From: DATDAW01 sp036525185 | GTDB lineage: Bacteria > Verrucomicrobiota > Verrucomicrobiia > Chthoniobacterales > DASVRZ01 | Assembly (NCBI GenBank): GCA_036525185.1 | Contig: DATDAW010000015.1 | Span: forward strand, 45,648 to 109,647 | Direction: 5' to 3' | DNA: 64,000 bases | Part shown: positions 27,713 to 36,828 of the stretch, piece by piece | How positions within the stretch are numbered: position 1 is the stretch's first letter | Layout: the number at the start of each line of letters is the position of its first letter | Program-made: the position numbers and the translations under genes | Notes under the pieces: model-generated | What the model was told of the DNA's origin: nothing | Seen by the model: the letters and a program-made list of their open reading frames with translations, nothing else | Database searches by the model: none

Positions 27713-27767
27713 GGCTGTGGTTTTTTCAAAAAAACCGCCTTTGAATTCCTGGAACACATTAGAAAAT

Positions 27768-28658
27768 TTAAAATGTCGTGGCCCAGCGCGGCGGTGCGAT
27801 GGCTTCGAATTTGTTCGAGCGAAAATCGGCGAGCAGTTTGACAGGCCGTGGCCCGGACGTTGAGAACCGCTGCCTGTAAATGCAGCCTGTGCGCGCAAAA
27901 AGTAGGTCGCCCTGCTTATCCCAATCCGCCCAATCCGTGGGCCCCAGATCCGCAATCTCCGTGTGAGAATCATCGATGACGCGGAATCGGGTCAGATACA
28001 TGGAGCCGTTTTCTTGACCGATGCCTTCGATGAGCATTTCAAGCTTTAATGGGCGACTTCGGTGCGTTTCCTGCCATCGCTCGGGAGGCTCGGCTTGAAA
28101 GGAGATAGCTCGCTTCCTGCTGTTCTCGCTCCAGATGCCGGGGTGGGTTTGCGTCCAGCCGTCGCGCTGGAGCGTCGTGTGCCAGACAGGACCATCCTCG
28201 CCACGAATTCCGGAGAGAGAGGTGATTCGCAGTCTTCGACAATTCCGGACGAAATCCGGATGAGGCGCGTCATCTCCCGGAAAGTGGTCCAGATGAATAC
28301 GATAGGCGTCGACAAAATGGCCGCCTCCGTTCCATCCATCGCCCTTTGGCCAAAGCGCCAGGGCGGTAAACCATGGCGGTTTGCTGACAGCCGTCCACGA
28401 TCTCAGCGGCTTTTTGTAGGTTGCTGCGAAATAAATCAGCAGCGTTCCTGCTGGCGACAAGTCGCAACGCCGTTCGTAAACCCTTCCTTCGAACCATTGC
28501 CCCGGCTCGAACGTGTCATCGTTCAAATTCCATTTGATGAGCTGCACCTGGCGCGAAGGTCCGCGGCGGAAAATCACAGCGACCGGTGCTTTTCGGGCGA
28601 GGATGACCCACAGTCGGGTCGATGATTCTCTCAAATGTTGCCATGATTTGGACATCAT
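27768..28658 (-). CDS. Uncharacterised protein coupled to the BaiN-like gene
   Basis: 296 residues, no signal peptide, no membrane helix, rich in tryptophan (HLDHFPGDDAP, LGPTDWADWDKQGDLLFARTG). I recognise no named domain; the spacing of W/D-rich strands could be a small beta-propeller or beta-sandwich. Its ATG overlaps the stop of the preceding flavoprotein gene (ATGA), so both are translated together. The stop is 56 bases before the ilvA promoter candidate. An imperfect inverted repeat with A/T runs (27705-27745) may end its transcript. Confidence 0.6.
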   Translation of the reverse strand: MMSKSWQHLRESSTRLWVILARKAPVAVIFRRGPSRQVQLIKWNLNDDTFEPGQWFEGRVYERRCDLSPAGTLLIYFAATYKKPLRSWTAVSKPPWFTALALWPKGDGWNGGGHFVDAYRIHLDHFPGDDAPHPDFVRNCRRLRITSLSGIRGEDGPVWHTTLQRDGWTQTHPGIWSENSRKRAISFQAEPPERWQETHRSRPLKLEMLIEGIGQENGSMYLTRFRVIDDSHTEIADLGPTDWADWDKQGDLLFARTGCIYRQRFSTSGPRPVKLLADFRSNKFEAIAPPRWATTF

Positions 28659-29929
28659 GTCCTCGCCATCGCATTCCCTGCGATCCACGCCGTTGTCCAC
28701 GCGGCCTGGAAATTGAAGCCGCCAGTGATGCCGTCAATGTCGAGGATCTCGCCGGCAAAAAAAAGGCGGGGACATAGGCGGCTTTCCATGGTCCGAAAAT
28801 CGACCTCCGGCAGACGTACGCCACCGCAGGTGACAAATTCATCCTTGTTCAAACTCTTGCCGGTGACGCGGAGCTCCGTACGATGGAGGGCTTCCACGAG
28901 AGCGGCGGCCTGGTCTCGTGGGAGACGGTTCCATGTGGTCGCAGTGTCGATTTCGGAAATCTGGACCAGTTTTTCCCATAGTCGGGCAGCCAGCGGAGGT
29001 ATTGGACTTTTCCACACGGCGCGTCCAGGCAGTTCAATGCGGCGTTTGGTGATTTCCTCCCGCGCGTTCAATCCAGGCAGCCAGTCCACGTGCAGCGGAA
29101 AATGATAATCCTTGTCGTGGAGCTCTCTCGCTCCCCATGCGGATAGACGCAAGATGGCCGGCCCGCTGACGCCCCAATGCGTAATCAATAGCGGCCCGCT
29201 TTCGTGCAATTTCGTCCCGGGCACTGATGCTTTGACATCGGCGACAACGCCTGGAATCTCCCGGAGCCAATTTTCGCGAATTTCAAACGTAAACAGCGAC
29301 GGCACAGGCGGTACCAATGTGTGTCCGAACGACGTTGCGAGTGTTCCGGCAGCGGGAGTCCGACAGCCGCCGCCCGCGAGCAGTACGCGGTCGCAGGAAA
29401 ACGTCTCGCCAGTGGCCAGACGGAGTTCAAAGCCTTCTGTTTTGGCCAACAAGTCGTTGCGATACTGTGCCGGAGTTTCTTCCGTTTCGACCCGGCTTCC
29501 TAAACGAATGCCCGCCACGCCGCACGATGGACGCAGTATCACTCCCGCCTTTTCTGCAGCTGTGAGCAGACAGTCGATAATAGATTGTGACGAATCGCTC
29601 ACGGGAAAAATCCGACCGTCTGACTCCGTCTTGAGCGGCACGCCGCGCGCTTGAAACCATTCCACCGTGTCGCGCGGCTGGAACCGATTGAATGGCCCAA
29701 TCAGTGCCCGTTTTCCTCGCGGGTACCGTTCCGCCAGGGCCCGAGGCTCGAAACAGGCGTGGGTCACATTACATCTTCCGCCGCCGGAAATCCGCACCTT
29801 CGTCAAAAACTGCGAGCCTTTTTCAAAGAGTGTTACGCTGGCTCCGAGTTCGGCTGCCGCGATCGCCCCAAAGAATCCCGCCGCGCCTCCGCCGACGACA
29901 GCAATTTGAAGCGGTTTATTTTCCGACAT
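28655..29929 (-). CDS. HI0933/BaiN-family NAD(P)/FAD-dependent oxidoreductase
   Basis: Flavoprotein of 424 residues. The N-terminal FAD motif is VVGGGAAGFFGAIAAAELGASVTLFEK, then VRISGGGRCNVTH, both hallmarks of the HI0933 (YhiN/BaiN) family. The C-terminal FFAGEILDIDGITGGFNFQAAWTTAWIAG is also characteristic. BaiN acts on bile-acid intermediates in Clostridium, but most members have unknown substrates. The start MSENKPLQIAVVGGG was chosen, because the extra upstream codons overlap the neighbouring regulator gene and carry no motif. It forms a two-gene unit with the next uncharacterised protein. Confidence 0.85.
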   Translation of the reverse strand: MSENKPLQIAVVGGGAAGFFGAIAAAELGASVTLFEKGSQFLTKVRISGGGRCNVTHACFEPRALAERYPRGKRALIGPFNRFQPRDTVEWFQARGVPLKTESDGRIFPVSDSSQSIIDCLLTAAEKAGVILRPSCGVAGIRLGSRVETEETPAQYRNDLLAKTEGFELRLATGETFSCDRVLLAGGGCRTPAAGTLATSFGHTLVPPVPSLFTFEIRENWLREIPGVVADVKASVPGTKLHESGPLLITHWGVSGPAILRLSAWGARELHDKDYHFPLHVDWLPGLNAREEITKRRIELPGRAVWKSPIPPLAARLWEKLVQISEIDTATTWNRLPRDQAAALVEALHRTELRVTGKSLNKDEFVTCGGVRLPEVDFRTMESRLCPRLFFAGEILDIDGITGGFNFQAAWTTAWIAGNAMART

Positions 29930-29985
29930 GCCAGAAGCCAACACGGCTGCTACCGAATCGTCCAGCCCCACCAGGAGGGAAACGC

Positions 29986-30945
29986 TCAGCGTGCCCTGCA
30001 AGGTTGAAGTTGTTCTCGATAGACGTTGGGAGACATTCCTGTGGCTTTGAGAAACAGCCGGGAAAACGACGCAGGGTCTTGGTATCCCACCCGGTGGCAA
30101 ACTTCGAATATCCGGAGTTCAGTTTCTTCGAGCAAGATTTTTGCCATATCCAGGCGCTTCTCTTGAATCCATTTTCCCGGACTTGTTTCTAATTCATCGG
30201 AAAATTTCCGCGACAGATTCCTTGAAGATGTCCCCAGCTCCCGGGCGAGGAATTCCAGGCTGAGCTCCTGTATGTGCTTCTCGGCAAGCGCGTTCAGGTT
30301 CTTTTCGAACGGGTCCACCTGTTCGGAGAGCGGAATCTCGTAAGGGCTTTGGAATTCGCGCGGCGGAGGTAGGACCATCATTTTTCGAACCTGCCGTTCC
30401 TCCTGCGAGAAACCTAGATCGACCAGCAAGGTCGTAATCAGTTCGATGCCCGAAAATGAGCCGCCGCACGTGTACAGACGCCCTTCACGGACCACGATTC
30501 TCGAGGGCTCCCACCGGACCTTCGGAAAGCGGCTGGCCGCTTTCTTTTTCAACCACCAGGAAATCGTGGCGCGCTTTCCATCCAAAATGCCATTGCCGGC
30601 AAGCAACCAGGCCGCGCTGCACGTCGCCGCGATGATCGCGTCCTGCTTTTGCGCCAAATCGATCAACGGTTTCGCGTGGGAAGTCTCTTCGTCGAGCAAC
30701 TCAAGTGTTTGGGATATGTTTGGTTTCGCACCCGCCAGCAGGAACAGTAAGTCCATTTTTCGAGAAGGGGCCGCCTTTCCTGGAAAGGAAATGCCGGATT
30801 TCGATCTGGCCTGCGGGTGTCTTGAGACGAATTCGAAGGAAAAAAGGCGGGCAGGATTCGCAACGGTCACAGCCTGAAAGGTCTCGATAATGGTTGAAGC
30901 AATCGCTGAATAAAAGTCGGCAGGCAGGTAGATGACGATATGCAC
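29986..30945 (-). CDS. GlxA-type transcriptional regulator (DJ-1/PfpI domain plus AraC HTH)
   Basis: 319 residues. The N-terminal DJ-1/PfpI-like domain has its cysteine in AATCSAAWLLAGNGILDGKRATISWW, the pattern of GlxA/FtrA regulators. The C-terminal AraC HTH includes LSLEFLARELGTSSRNLSRKF and IFEVCHRVGYQDPASFSRLFLKATGMSPNVYR. It starts back to back with the MDR reductase gene (74 bases apart), the usual layout for a regulator and its target. It ends 56 bases before the BaiN-like start. Confidence 0.88.
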   Translation of the reverse strand: MHIVIYLPADFYSAIASTIIETFQAVTVANPARLFSFEFVSRHPQARSKSGISFPGKAAPSRKMDLLFLLAGAKPNISQTLELLDEETSHAKPLIDLAQKQDAIIAATCSAAWLLAGNGILDGKRATISWWLKKKAASRFPKVRWEPSRIVVREGRLYTCGGSFSGIELITTLLVDLGFSQEERQVRKMMVLPPPREFQSPYEIPLSEQVDPFEKNLNALAEKHIQELSLEFLARELGTSSRNLSRKFSDELETSPGKWIQEKRLDMAKILLEETELRIFEVCHRVGYQDPASFSRLFLKATGMSPNVYREQLQPCRAR

Positions 30946-31019
30946 ATGGCCAGTTTAGCATAGAGTTTGTCAAAAATGCCAACTTTCGGCGCAAACGGCC
31001 AACGCTCACATTGGACCGT

Positions 31020-32009
31020 ATGAAAGCGATTGTTTTCGAAAAAATTGGCCTACCCTCTGATGTGCTCCAAATCCGCGACGTTCCAGTTCCCGAAATCAAC
31101 GACGGCGAGGTTCTCGTCAGAATGGTCGCGACGTCGATCAACCCCGGGGATTTTCTGTTTATTCAGAACTTGTATCCGGAGCCGAAAAGACCCGTATTCC
31201 CTGCGCAAATTGCGGGAAATCATGGAGCGGGAATCGTGGAAGAAGCGGGAGAAGGCGTATCTCTGTCGACTGGCGCATTCGTCGCGTTTAGTCACGTCGC
31301 TACGTGGGCCGAGTATGCCGCCATCCCTGCCGAGTACCTGATGCCGCTGGAGGCAGCGTATCCGGTTGAGAAGGCAGCACAATTCATGAACTTCATCACA
31401 GCGTGGGATTTGGTCGAGGGCTCCGGTATTCAAGCGGGGCAGTGGCTGGTGATCACAGCCGGCAATTCGACGGTCGCAACGATAGCGACTCAGTTTGCTG
31501 CGCGGAGAGGAATCAATGTCATCGCCGTTGTGAGGCGTGCACCGCGATATTTGGACTTAAGGGCTCTGGGGGCAAACGAGGTTATCGAGCTTTCAAGGCT
31601 CGACGGGAGCGTTCGCGGACGAATTATGGAGATCACACAAGGCCGTGGTGTTCACGGCGTCATCGACAGCGTTGGCGGCCCGCCCGTGGGTGAGCTGGTC
31701 ACATCCCTGGCCTTCGGGGGAAAGGTCGTCCTCTATGGTGGCTATAGTCCTGAGACGTTCCAGCTCCACAACTTCGACCTCCTGATGAAGGACGCCGCAA
31801 TCGAGACTTACGTTTATCGCTATTTCTTTGACCCACCGAAAAAAGAAGACGCGACTATGCTCCGAAAGATCGCCGAGATTTCTGGGTCATCAGACTTTCG
31901 GATCCCGATTGGTGGAATGCACGATTTAGGAGACTTCAAAACCGCGATTGAGGAAGCCATTCACCGCCCGGAAGTCGGAAAGCGATTCTTTAAGATGTCG
32001 CTGAAATAA
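31020..32009 (+). CDS. MDR-family NAD(P)H reductase (MECR/quinone-reductase-like)
   Basis: 329 residues of the medium-chain dehydrogenase/reductase superfamily. N-terminal VPVPEINDGEVLVRMVATSINPGDFL and cofactor segment WLVITAGNSTVATIATQFAARRGINVIAVVRR (near 140-170) resemble MECR/2-enoyl-thioester reductases. The zinc cysteines and histidine of alcohol dehydrogenases are absent. Likely a 2-enal or quinone reductase. The ATG is preceded by a TTG codon three earlier. It lies between the divergent GlxA-type regulator and a convergent TetR regulator; either could control it. Confidence 0.82.
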   Translation: MKAIVFEKIGLPSDVLQIRDVPVPEINDGEVLVRMVATSINPGDFLFIQNLYPEPKRPVFPAQIAGNHGAGIVEEAGEGVSLSTGAFVAFSHVATWAEYAAIPAEYLMPLEAAYPVEKAAQFMNFITAWDLVEGSGIQAGQWLVITAGNSTVATIATQFAARRGINVIAVVRRAPRYLDLRALGANEVIELSRLDGSVRGRIMEITQGRGVHGVIDSVGGPPVGELVTSLAFGGKVVLYGGYSPETFQLHNFDLLMKDAAIETYVYRYFFDPPKKEDATMLRKIAEISGSSDFRIPIGGMHDLGDFKTAIEEAIHRPEVGKRFFKMSLK

Positions 32010-32030
32010 TAGGACGCGCGAGAAGTCGGT

Positions 32031-32636
32031 TTACAGTTGCGCCATCTTTGCACCGAGAATATCGAACGCACCTTCAGCGAGGTCTTTCAAGCCTGAGACG
32101 TCGTTCCTGATACGTGCCTGTGTCAGCGAACCTTCGAGGTAAGCGAACAAGATGCGGGCTTTTTGCTTCGCGTCGGGAGCCTCGATCAGCCCCGCCTCGT
32201 GCGCGTCACGAATCGCCGATTCAAAATATTTCAAATAGGCGCTCAGAATGCTCTCTACTTTTACCCGAATGGCCTGGTCTTGTGTGGAGATTTCGGAGCC
32301 TAGCGTGAACAGGGGGCAACCCAGTACGCGTCCGTGTTGTTCCAGGGCGCCGCACTGTTTGCGATAGACTTCCGCGAAATACCGCTCGATCCGCTCCAGA
32401 GGCGGCACTGCTGGGGAGAAAAGTGCATCAAACGCTGGTTTTCTGACTTGCCATGCGTCTTCCAGAGCCTTTACGGCCAATTCTGATTTCGACTCAAAAA
32501 AGTAATAAAAACTCCCTTTCTTGACGCCTGCTTTGTCGCAAATCGAATCCACGGAGGTGGAGCCGTAGCTTTGCTCCCAAATCAGTACGTTGGCTGCGTC
32601 AACCAGCTTCTGCTTTGCATCACTTTTTCTGGGCAT
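32031..32636 (-). CDS. TetR-family transcriptional repressor
   Basis: 201 residues. The HTH DAANVLIWEQSYGSTSVDSICDKAGVKKGSFYYFFESKSELA is diagnostic. The C-terminal ligand-binding part has LGCPLFTLGSEISTQD, similar to LmrA/YxaF-type repressors. It is convergent with the MDR reductase and 21 bases from its stop. The target may be that reductase or a gene elsewhere. Confidence 0.88.
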   Translation of the reverse strand: MPRKSDAKQKLVDAANVLIWEQSYGSTSVDSICDKAGVKKGSFYYFFESKSELAVKALEDAWQVRKPAFDALFSPAVPPLERIERYFAEVYRKQCGALEQHGRVLGCPLFTLGSEISTQDQAIRVKVESILSAYLKYFESAIRDAHEAGLIEAPDAKQKARILFAYLEGSLTQARIRNDVSGLKDLAEGAFDILGAKMAQL

Positions 32637-32693
32637 AGGGGGAACACGACGTTGACCGAACAGTAGATAATAGACTTAAACTCCTTCCAACGC

Positions 32694-32725
32694 AAAAAAA
32701 GCCGGAACGCAAAGTTCCGGCTTTT
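32694..32725 (-). terminator. Intrinsic terminator after rplK
   Basis: Stem GCCGGAAC/GTTCCGGC, loop TTTGC on the minus strand, followed by TTTTTTT. It stands about 40 bases after the rplK stop. On the plus strand TTTT also follows the stem, so it may act on both strands. It ends the secE-nusG-rplK transcript directly after rplK, where rplA would be expected. Confidence 0.85.
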
Positions 32726-32766
32726 GGCAGGTTTTCGGGGAATGAAAACCTCCCAAGGGAAGTAGT

Positions 32767-33192
32767 CTACCCTTCGATCTCGATACCCATCTGACGGGCG
32801 GTACCGGCGATGATTCTAAAGCCGGCTTCCTCGCTACGGGCGTTGAGATCCTTGGATTTCGTCTTAACGATTTCCAGGACTTGTTTCTTGGTAAGCTTGG
32901 CGACTTTCGTCTTGTTCGGTTCTTTGGAGCCGGAGGCGATGTTGGCCGCTTTTTTGAGCAGCACGGCAGCCGGAGGGCTCTTGGTGATGAAGGTAAACGA
33001 TTTGTCTTTGTAAACCGTGATGACGACCGGAAGAATGTCGCCAGCCTGTTTTTGCGTGGCAGCGTTGAATTCCTTGCAGAAGGCCATGATGTTGACGCCC
33101 TGCTGACCGAGGGCAGGGCCGACGGGAGGCGCGGGGTTCGCGGCGCCTGCCGGGATCTGCAGTTTGATTTGTCCTACGACTTCTTTTGCCAT
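32767..33192 (-). CDS. rplK: Ribosomal protein uL11
   Basis: 141 residues of the normal length. QIPAGAANPAPPVGPALGQQGVNIMAFCKEFNAAT is the L11 N-terminal signature, and the C-terminal rRNA-binding domain includes KSPPAAVLLKKAA and GTARQMGIEIEG. It binds the GTPase centre of 23S rRNA. It follows nusG by 51 bases as usual, but the next genes of the standard cluster (rplA, rplJ, rplL, rpoBC) are missing and a terminator follows. Confidence 0.98.
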   Translation of the reverse strand: MAKEVVGQIKLQIPAGAANPAPPVGPALGQQGVNIMAFCKEFNAATQKQAGDILPVVITVYKDKSFTFITKSPPAAVLLKKAANIASGSKEPNKTKVAKLTKKQVLEIVKTKSKDLNARSEEAGFRIIAGTARQMGIEIEG

Positions 33193-33243
33193 TTTCTTGT
33201 GAGTTAAGAGTTGAAAGGTTGAGCGTTGAGAGTATTTGGCCGC

Positions 33244-33807
33244 TTACGAACGTTCGACCTGCCAGTATTCCAGTTCGACAGGGGTGGAGCGGCCGAAGAT
33301 GCTCACGGAAACGCGGAGCTTCCCGCGCTCGGGATCGATTTCTTCGACGACGCCGCTCTGATTTTGGAAGGGGCCATCGGCGACTTTGACGACTTCACCA
33401 ACTTCGAAACTGACTTTTGGTTTGACCTTTTCGTCGCGTTCGCGGACCTGGGCGAGGATGTTTTCGACGTCCTTGAGCTGCATCGGGACGGGGCGATCCT
33501 TGGTGCCGGCAAAGCCGATGACGCCGTTGGTTTCGCGAATGAAATACCAAGTGCGCGGGACGAGTTGATTGTTCTCGTCGAGCAAATGCATGTTGGCAAT
33601 GACGTACCCGGGCATCAGCTTCCGGGTGGTCTCGGTTTTTTTGCCGCGCTTGATTTCCGAGACGCGTTCAGTGGGAACGAGGACTTCGTAAACGAGGTCC
33701 CCCATTTCCTCGGTTTTGATGCGCTTGGTGAGGTTATCGAGAACCTTGTTTTCGAGTCCCGACAACACCTGAACGGCGTACCATTGATCTTTCGGAGCGA
33801 GAGCCAT
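33244..33807 (-). CDS. nusG: Transcription termination/antitermination factor NusG
   Basis: 187 residues. NGN domain WYAVQVLSGLENKVLDNL with the RNA-polymerase-contact region KLMPGYVIANMHL...TWYFIRET, and the C-terminal KOW domain FEVGEVVKVADGPFQNQSGVVEEID. Couples RNA polymerase to Rho and to the ribosome. It starts 15 bases after secE. Full length, no insertion domain. Confidence 0.98.
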   Translation of the reverse strand: MALAPKDQWYAVQVLSGLENKVLDNLTKRIKTEEMGDLVYEVLVPTERVSEIKRGKKTETTRKLMPGYVIANMHLLDENNQLVPRTWYFIRETNGVIGFAGTKDRPVPMQLKDVENILAQVRERDEKVKPKVSFEVGEVVKVADGPFQNQSGVVEEIDPERGKLRVSVSIFGRSTPVELEYWQVERS

Positions 33808-33822
33808 GTCTAGAAGCGGAGT

Positions 33823-34038
33823 TTATCTCGTCAGCCAGCCGACGACGGTGACCAGAATGAAATCCCAGAATGCGATGAATGCGCTGAGGATCAGGATGCC
33901 AATCACTACGACGGCGGTCGAGTCGATCAATTCTTTATACCGCTTGGCCAGGGTACGCTCTTTGGTGTCCCAAGGCCATGTCGCTTTGGCGAGTTCAGTC
34001 CTGACTTCGCCGAAGAATTTAGCAGTTTGCGCAAACAT
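33823..34038 (-). CDS. secE: Protein translocase subunit SecE
   Basis: 71 residues: amphipathic FFGEVRTELAKATWP and one membrane helix VVVIGILILSAFIAFWDFILV. Short one-helix form of SecE, part of the SecYEG channel in the inner membrane. Located between tRNA-Trp and nusG, the standard position. Confidence 0.95.
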   Translation of the reverse strand: MFAQTAKFFGEVRTELAKATWPWDTKERTLAKRYKELIDSTAVVVIGILILSAFIAFWDFILVTVVGWLTR

Positions 34039-34072
34039 TCAGGTTTCGTTTTAAAAAATCGGGAAAGGGGAA

Positions 34073-34145
34073 CACGCCAGGAGGGACTCGAACCCCCAAC
34101 ATGCGGTTTTGGAGACCGCTGCTCTACCAATTGAGCTACTGGCGT
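34073..34145 (-). tRNA. tRNA-Trp (CCA)
   Basis: Minus strand, acceptor ACGCCAG/CTGGCGT, D-stem GCTC, anticodon stem-loop GCGGT-CTCCAAA-ACCGC with anticodon CCA, T-arm GGGGGTTCGAGTCCCTC. 73 bases; CCA is not encoded. It lies between tuf and secE, a common bacterial arrangement, and is probably co-transcribed with them. Confidence 0.95.
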
Positions 34146-34233
34146 ATAAAGAGGAGAATAGAAAGCTTATCCTCAGGCGCCCGTTTCCTCAAGGGATGGG
34201 GAAACGGGCGGCATTTTGAGGATTTTCTTGAGG

Positions 34234-35427
34234 TTACGGAATGATCTCAGCGATACGGCCAGCGCCGACGGTCTTACCGCCTTCGCGGATGGCGAAGCGC
34301 ATGGTTTTTTCCATGGCGACCGGGGTGATCAATTCGACTTCAACGGAGACGTTGTCGCCGGGCATCACCATTTCGACGCCTTCAGGCAGTTTGACGGTGC
34401 CTGTGACGTCCGTGGTGCGGAAGTAGAACTGCGGGCGATAGTTCGAGAAGAAAGGAGTGTGACGTCCGCCTTCTTCCTTGGAGAGGACGTAGATTTCGCT
34501 CTTGAATTTCTTATAGGGTTTGATGGAGCCGGGTTTCGCGAGGACCTGACCGCGTTCGACGTCGTCTTTCTTGATGCCACGCAGAAGCACGCCGACGTTG
34601 TCGCCAGCACGGGCTTCGTCGAGGAGTTTGCGGAACATTTCGATGTCGGTGACGGTGGTCTTGGCGGTCGGATTGATGCCGACGATTTCGACTTCTTCCA
34701 TCTTTTTCAGAATACCGCGTTCGACGCGGCCGGTGGCGACGGTGCCGCGACCTTCGATGTTGAACACGTCTTCGATCGGCATGAGGAAGGGCTGGTCGAT
34801 CGGGCGCTCGGGCATCGGGATGTATTCGTCAACGGCGTCCATCAGGTCGAGGATGCACTTGGATTCCGGAGCGGCTGGGTCGCCGGACGCGAGCGCTTTG
34901 ACGGCGCTGCCTTTGACGATTGGGATGGTGTCGCCGGGGAATTCGTAGGTGGAAAGAAGGTCACGAACTTCCATTTCGACGAGGTCAAGGAGTTCGGGGT
35001 CGTCAACCATGTCGGTCTTGTTCATGAAGACGACGAGCGCGGGGACGCCGACCTGGCGGGCGAGGAGAATGTGCTCACGGGTTTGCGGCATTGGGCCGTC
35101 CGCAGCGGAAACAACAAGGATGGCGCCGTCCATCTGAGCTGCGCCAGTGATCATGTTCTTGACGTAGTCAGCGTGGCCGGGACAATCGACGTGAGCGTAG
35201 TGGCGTTTCTCGGTCTGGTATTCGACGTGAGCGGTATTGATGGTGATGCCGCGTTCTTTTTCTTCGGGTGCGGCGTCGATTTCGTCGTACTTCTTAGCTG
35301 TGGCGAAACCTTTCTTGGAAAGAATAGTGGTGATCGCAGCCGTGAGGGTGGTTTTACCGTGGTCAACGTGGCCAATGGTGCCGATGTTGACGTGCGGTTT
35401 GGATCTATCGAATTTGTCCTTGGCCAT
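34234..35427 (-). CDS. tuf: Elongation factor Tu
   Basis: 397 residues. G1 GHVDHGKTT, G2 EEKERGITINTAHVEY, G3 DCPGHADY, G4 NKTDMVDD, plus domain 2 and 3 hallmarks (EDVFNIEGRGTVATGRVERG; YRPQFYFRTTDVTGTVKLPEG). Delivers aminoacyl-tRNA to the ribosome. It is flanked by tRNA-Thr upstream and tRNA-Trp downstream on the same strand, like the tufB locus of E. coli. Confidence 0.99.
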   Translation of the reverse strand: MAKDKFDRSKPHVNIGTIGHVDHGKTTLTAAITTILSKKGFATAKKYDEIDAAPEEKERGITINTAHVEYQTEKRHYAHVDCPGHADYVKNMITGAAQMDGAILVVSAADGPMPQTREHILLARQVGVPALVVFMNKTDMVDDPELLDLVEMEVRDLLSTYEFPGDTIPIVKGSAVKALASGDPAAPESKCILDLMDAVDEYIPMPERPIDQPFLMPIEDVFNIEGRGTVATGRVERGILKKMEEVEIVGINPTAKTTVTDIEMFRKLLDEARAGDNVGVLLRGIKKDDVERGQVLAKPGSIKPYKKFKSEIYVLSKEEGGRHTPFFSNYRPQFYFRTTDVTGTVKLPEGVEMVMPGDNVSVEVELITPVAMEKTMRFAIREGGKTVGAGRIAEIIP

Positions 35428-35533
35428 GGAGGTTCTCCTTGGAAGTCAGTGGGTTTTCGTTATTTAGGGTTGTTTCAAATTAGGCTTTTGCAAGCTCTTC
35501 ACTACGTGTCGGGCGGCCCGGCTGGCTCGGATA

Positions 35534-35609
<76 letters not shown>

Positions 35610-35971
35610 TTTTCCCTCGCATCCGGCTTTTTGCAAAATTTGCAAACAACACTACGACGCGAGCCGTTATTTCACCGCTGCCTTCGGAACGAGGGGGTAA
35701 AAAACCCCAACCGCATCGGCATAAGGAGCCAGCAACGATCAGGGCAGTTCACTTCCGTCTTTCTAAAGGCGAGACGGGAAGGTAGCAAAGGCAATAGGGC
35801 TGTCAAAAGAAATGTTGGGTCGATACAGTATCGATTCGCGTCTCCCGCTGCCATGGAATCGGAACCCGGGAATGACGCCATTGAGGCCCTGTGTTCCATA
35901 GATTTTCCGAAGGATCGTTTCACTTTCGTGTCCTTGATAAATGCGCCGTTCTATCGGTGAATACGTGCAAA
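35610..35971. other. Intergenic region between tRNA-Thr and the coiled-coil gene
   Basis: 362 bases without a convincing gene. It holds a promoter candidate for the tRNA-Thr/tuf transcript on the minus strand, a short hairpin GGGG-TAAAAAA-CCCC near 35694-35708, and probably the promoter of the divergent membrane protein. Small frames here have no ribosome site and no family-like sequence. Confidence 0.6.
35779..35806 (-). promoter_or_regulatory. Candidate promoter of the tRNA-Thr/tuf operon
   Basis: Minus strand: perfect -35 TTGACA (35806-35801), 16 bases, then TACCTT (35784-35779) with an upstream TG (TGCTACCTT), which is an extended -10 pattern. The start would lie about 160 bases ahead of tRNA-Thr. 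The -10 matches only three of six positions. Confidence 0.4.
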
Positions 35972-36817
35972 ATGGCAGCCGGATTCCAGGATTACTTGCG
36001 CGAAGCGTTTAACGCGCGGCCTTGGGGGATGTTTGTCGCTCCCAACTGGGTGGGGCTGGCTGCTTTTGGTGTCCTCGGGTTGTTGAATCCTGGATTTTGG
36101 ATTCTGGGTGCCGGATTGGAACTGGGATATTTATTTTTTCTGACCGGCAATTCGCGCTTCCGTCATTACGTCGACTCGTTGGAAACCGGCGAAGAAGTGA
36201 AAGCGTGGCAGCAAAAAGTGGCTGAGCGTGGCGGGCGGCTTTTGCCAGCAAGCGTGCGGCGTTTTCAAGGGCTGCAGGAGCGCTGCGAATCGATCTTGAG
36301 CAAACAGCAGGCGGCCGGACCAATGGCGGATTTGCAAGGACAAGCGGAAAGTCTCGGGAAGCTTGCCTGGATTTACCTTGGACTCTTGCAAACGAAGCAG
36401 ACGCTCGAGCATGTCGTAGAACAGACCGGCGACACGCCTCTAAAGAAGTTACGCACTGTCGAGAGACAGCTGCATGATGAGACGGATGAAAGTTTGCGCC
36501 GGAGTCTTGAGGGACAGCTCGAAATCTTGAAGCAACGCGTCGTCACCCAGGAGAAAGCCCGCGACAAGATCGAATTCCTCAACTCCGAACTTTCTCGCAT
36601 CGAAGAGCAGGTCGAATTGATCCGTGAACAATCGTTGCTTGGCAAGGATCCCGGGAGCGTTTCGCAACGTATCGACGAAGTCACTTCGACACTGGGGAGC
36701 ACCACCGAGTGGATGCGCGAACAGCAGCAAACTTATGGCGAGCTGGAGGACATTCTGGACGAGCCGCCTCCGATTCCCGTGCCGCGACCGCCGCCACTTC
36801 CCTCGAATCACTCCTGA
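35972..36817 (+). CDS. Membrane-anchored coiled-coil protein
   Basis: 281 residues, family not recognised. Two hydrophobic helices near residues 20-55 (PNWVGLAAFGVLGLLNPGFWILGAG, split by Pro/Gly) are followed by a long charged helical region (about 70-260) with heptad-like Leu/Glu/Arg patterns, and a proline-rich end PPPIPVPRPPPLP. The ATG MAAGFQDYLREAFNARPWG was chosen. It ends 11 bases before the PBP-OmpA fusion gene, so they are one operon and may form one envelope complex, the coiled coil facing the cytosol or the periplasm. Confidence 0.65.
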   Translation: MAAGFQDYLREAFNARPWGMFVAPNWVGLAAFGVLGLLNPGFWILGAGLELGYLFFLTGNSRFRHYVDSLETGEEVKAWQQKVAERGGRLLPASVRRFQGLQERCESILSKQQAAGPMADLQGQAESLGKLAWIYLGLLQTKQTLEHVVEQTGDTPLKKLRTVERQLHDETDESLRRSLEGQLEILKQRVVTQEKARDKIEFLNSELSRIEEQVELIREQSLLGKDPGSVSQRIDEVTSTLGSTTEWMREQQQTYGELEDILDEPPPIPVPRPPPLPSNHS

Positions 36818-36828
36818 ACCATTTCTCT

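Noticed and set aside
27705..27745. A/T-rich inverted repeat as a proper terminator of the uncharacterised gene before ilvA
   Set aside because: Imperfect stem and no T tract after it; kept only as a remark.
35694..35708. Short hairpin GGGG-TAAAAAA-CCCC as a terminator
   Set aside because: Four-base stem, no following T tract, and no gene ends there.
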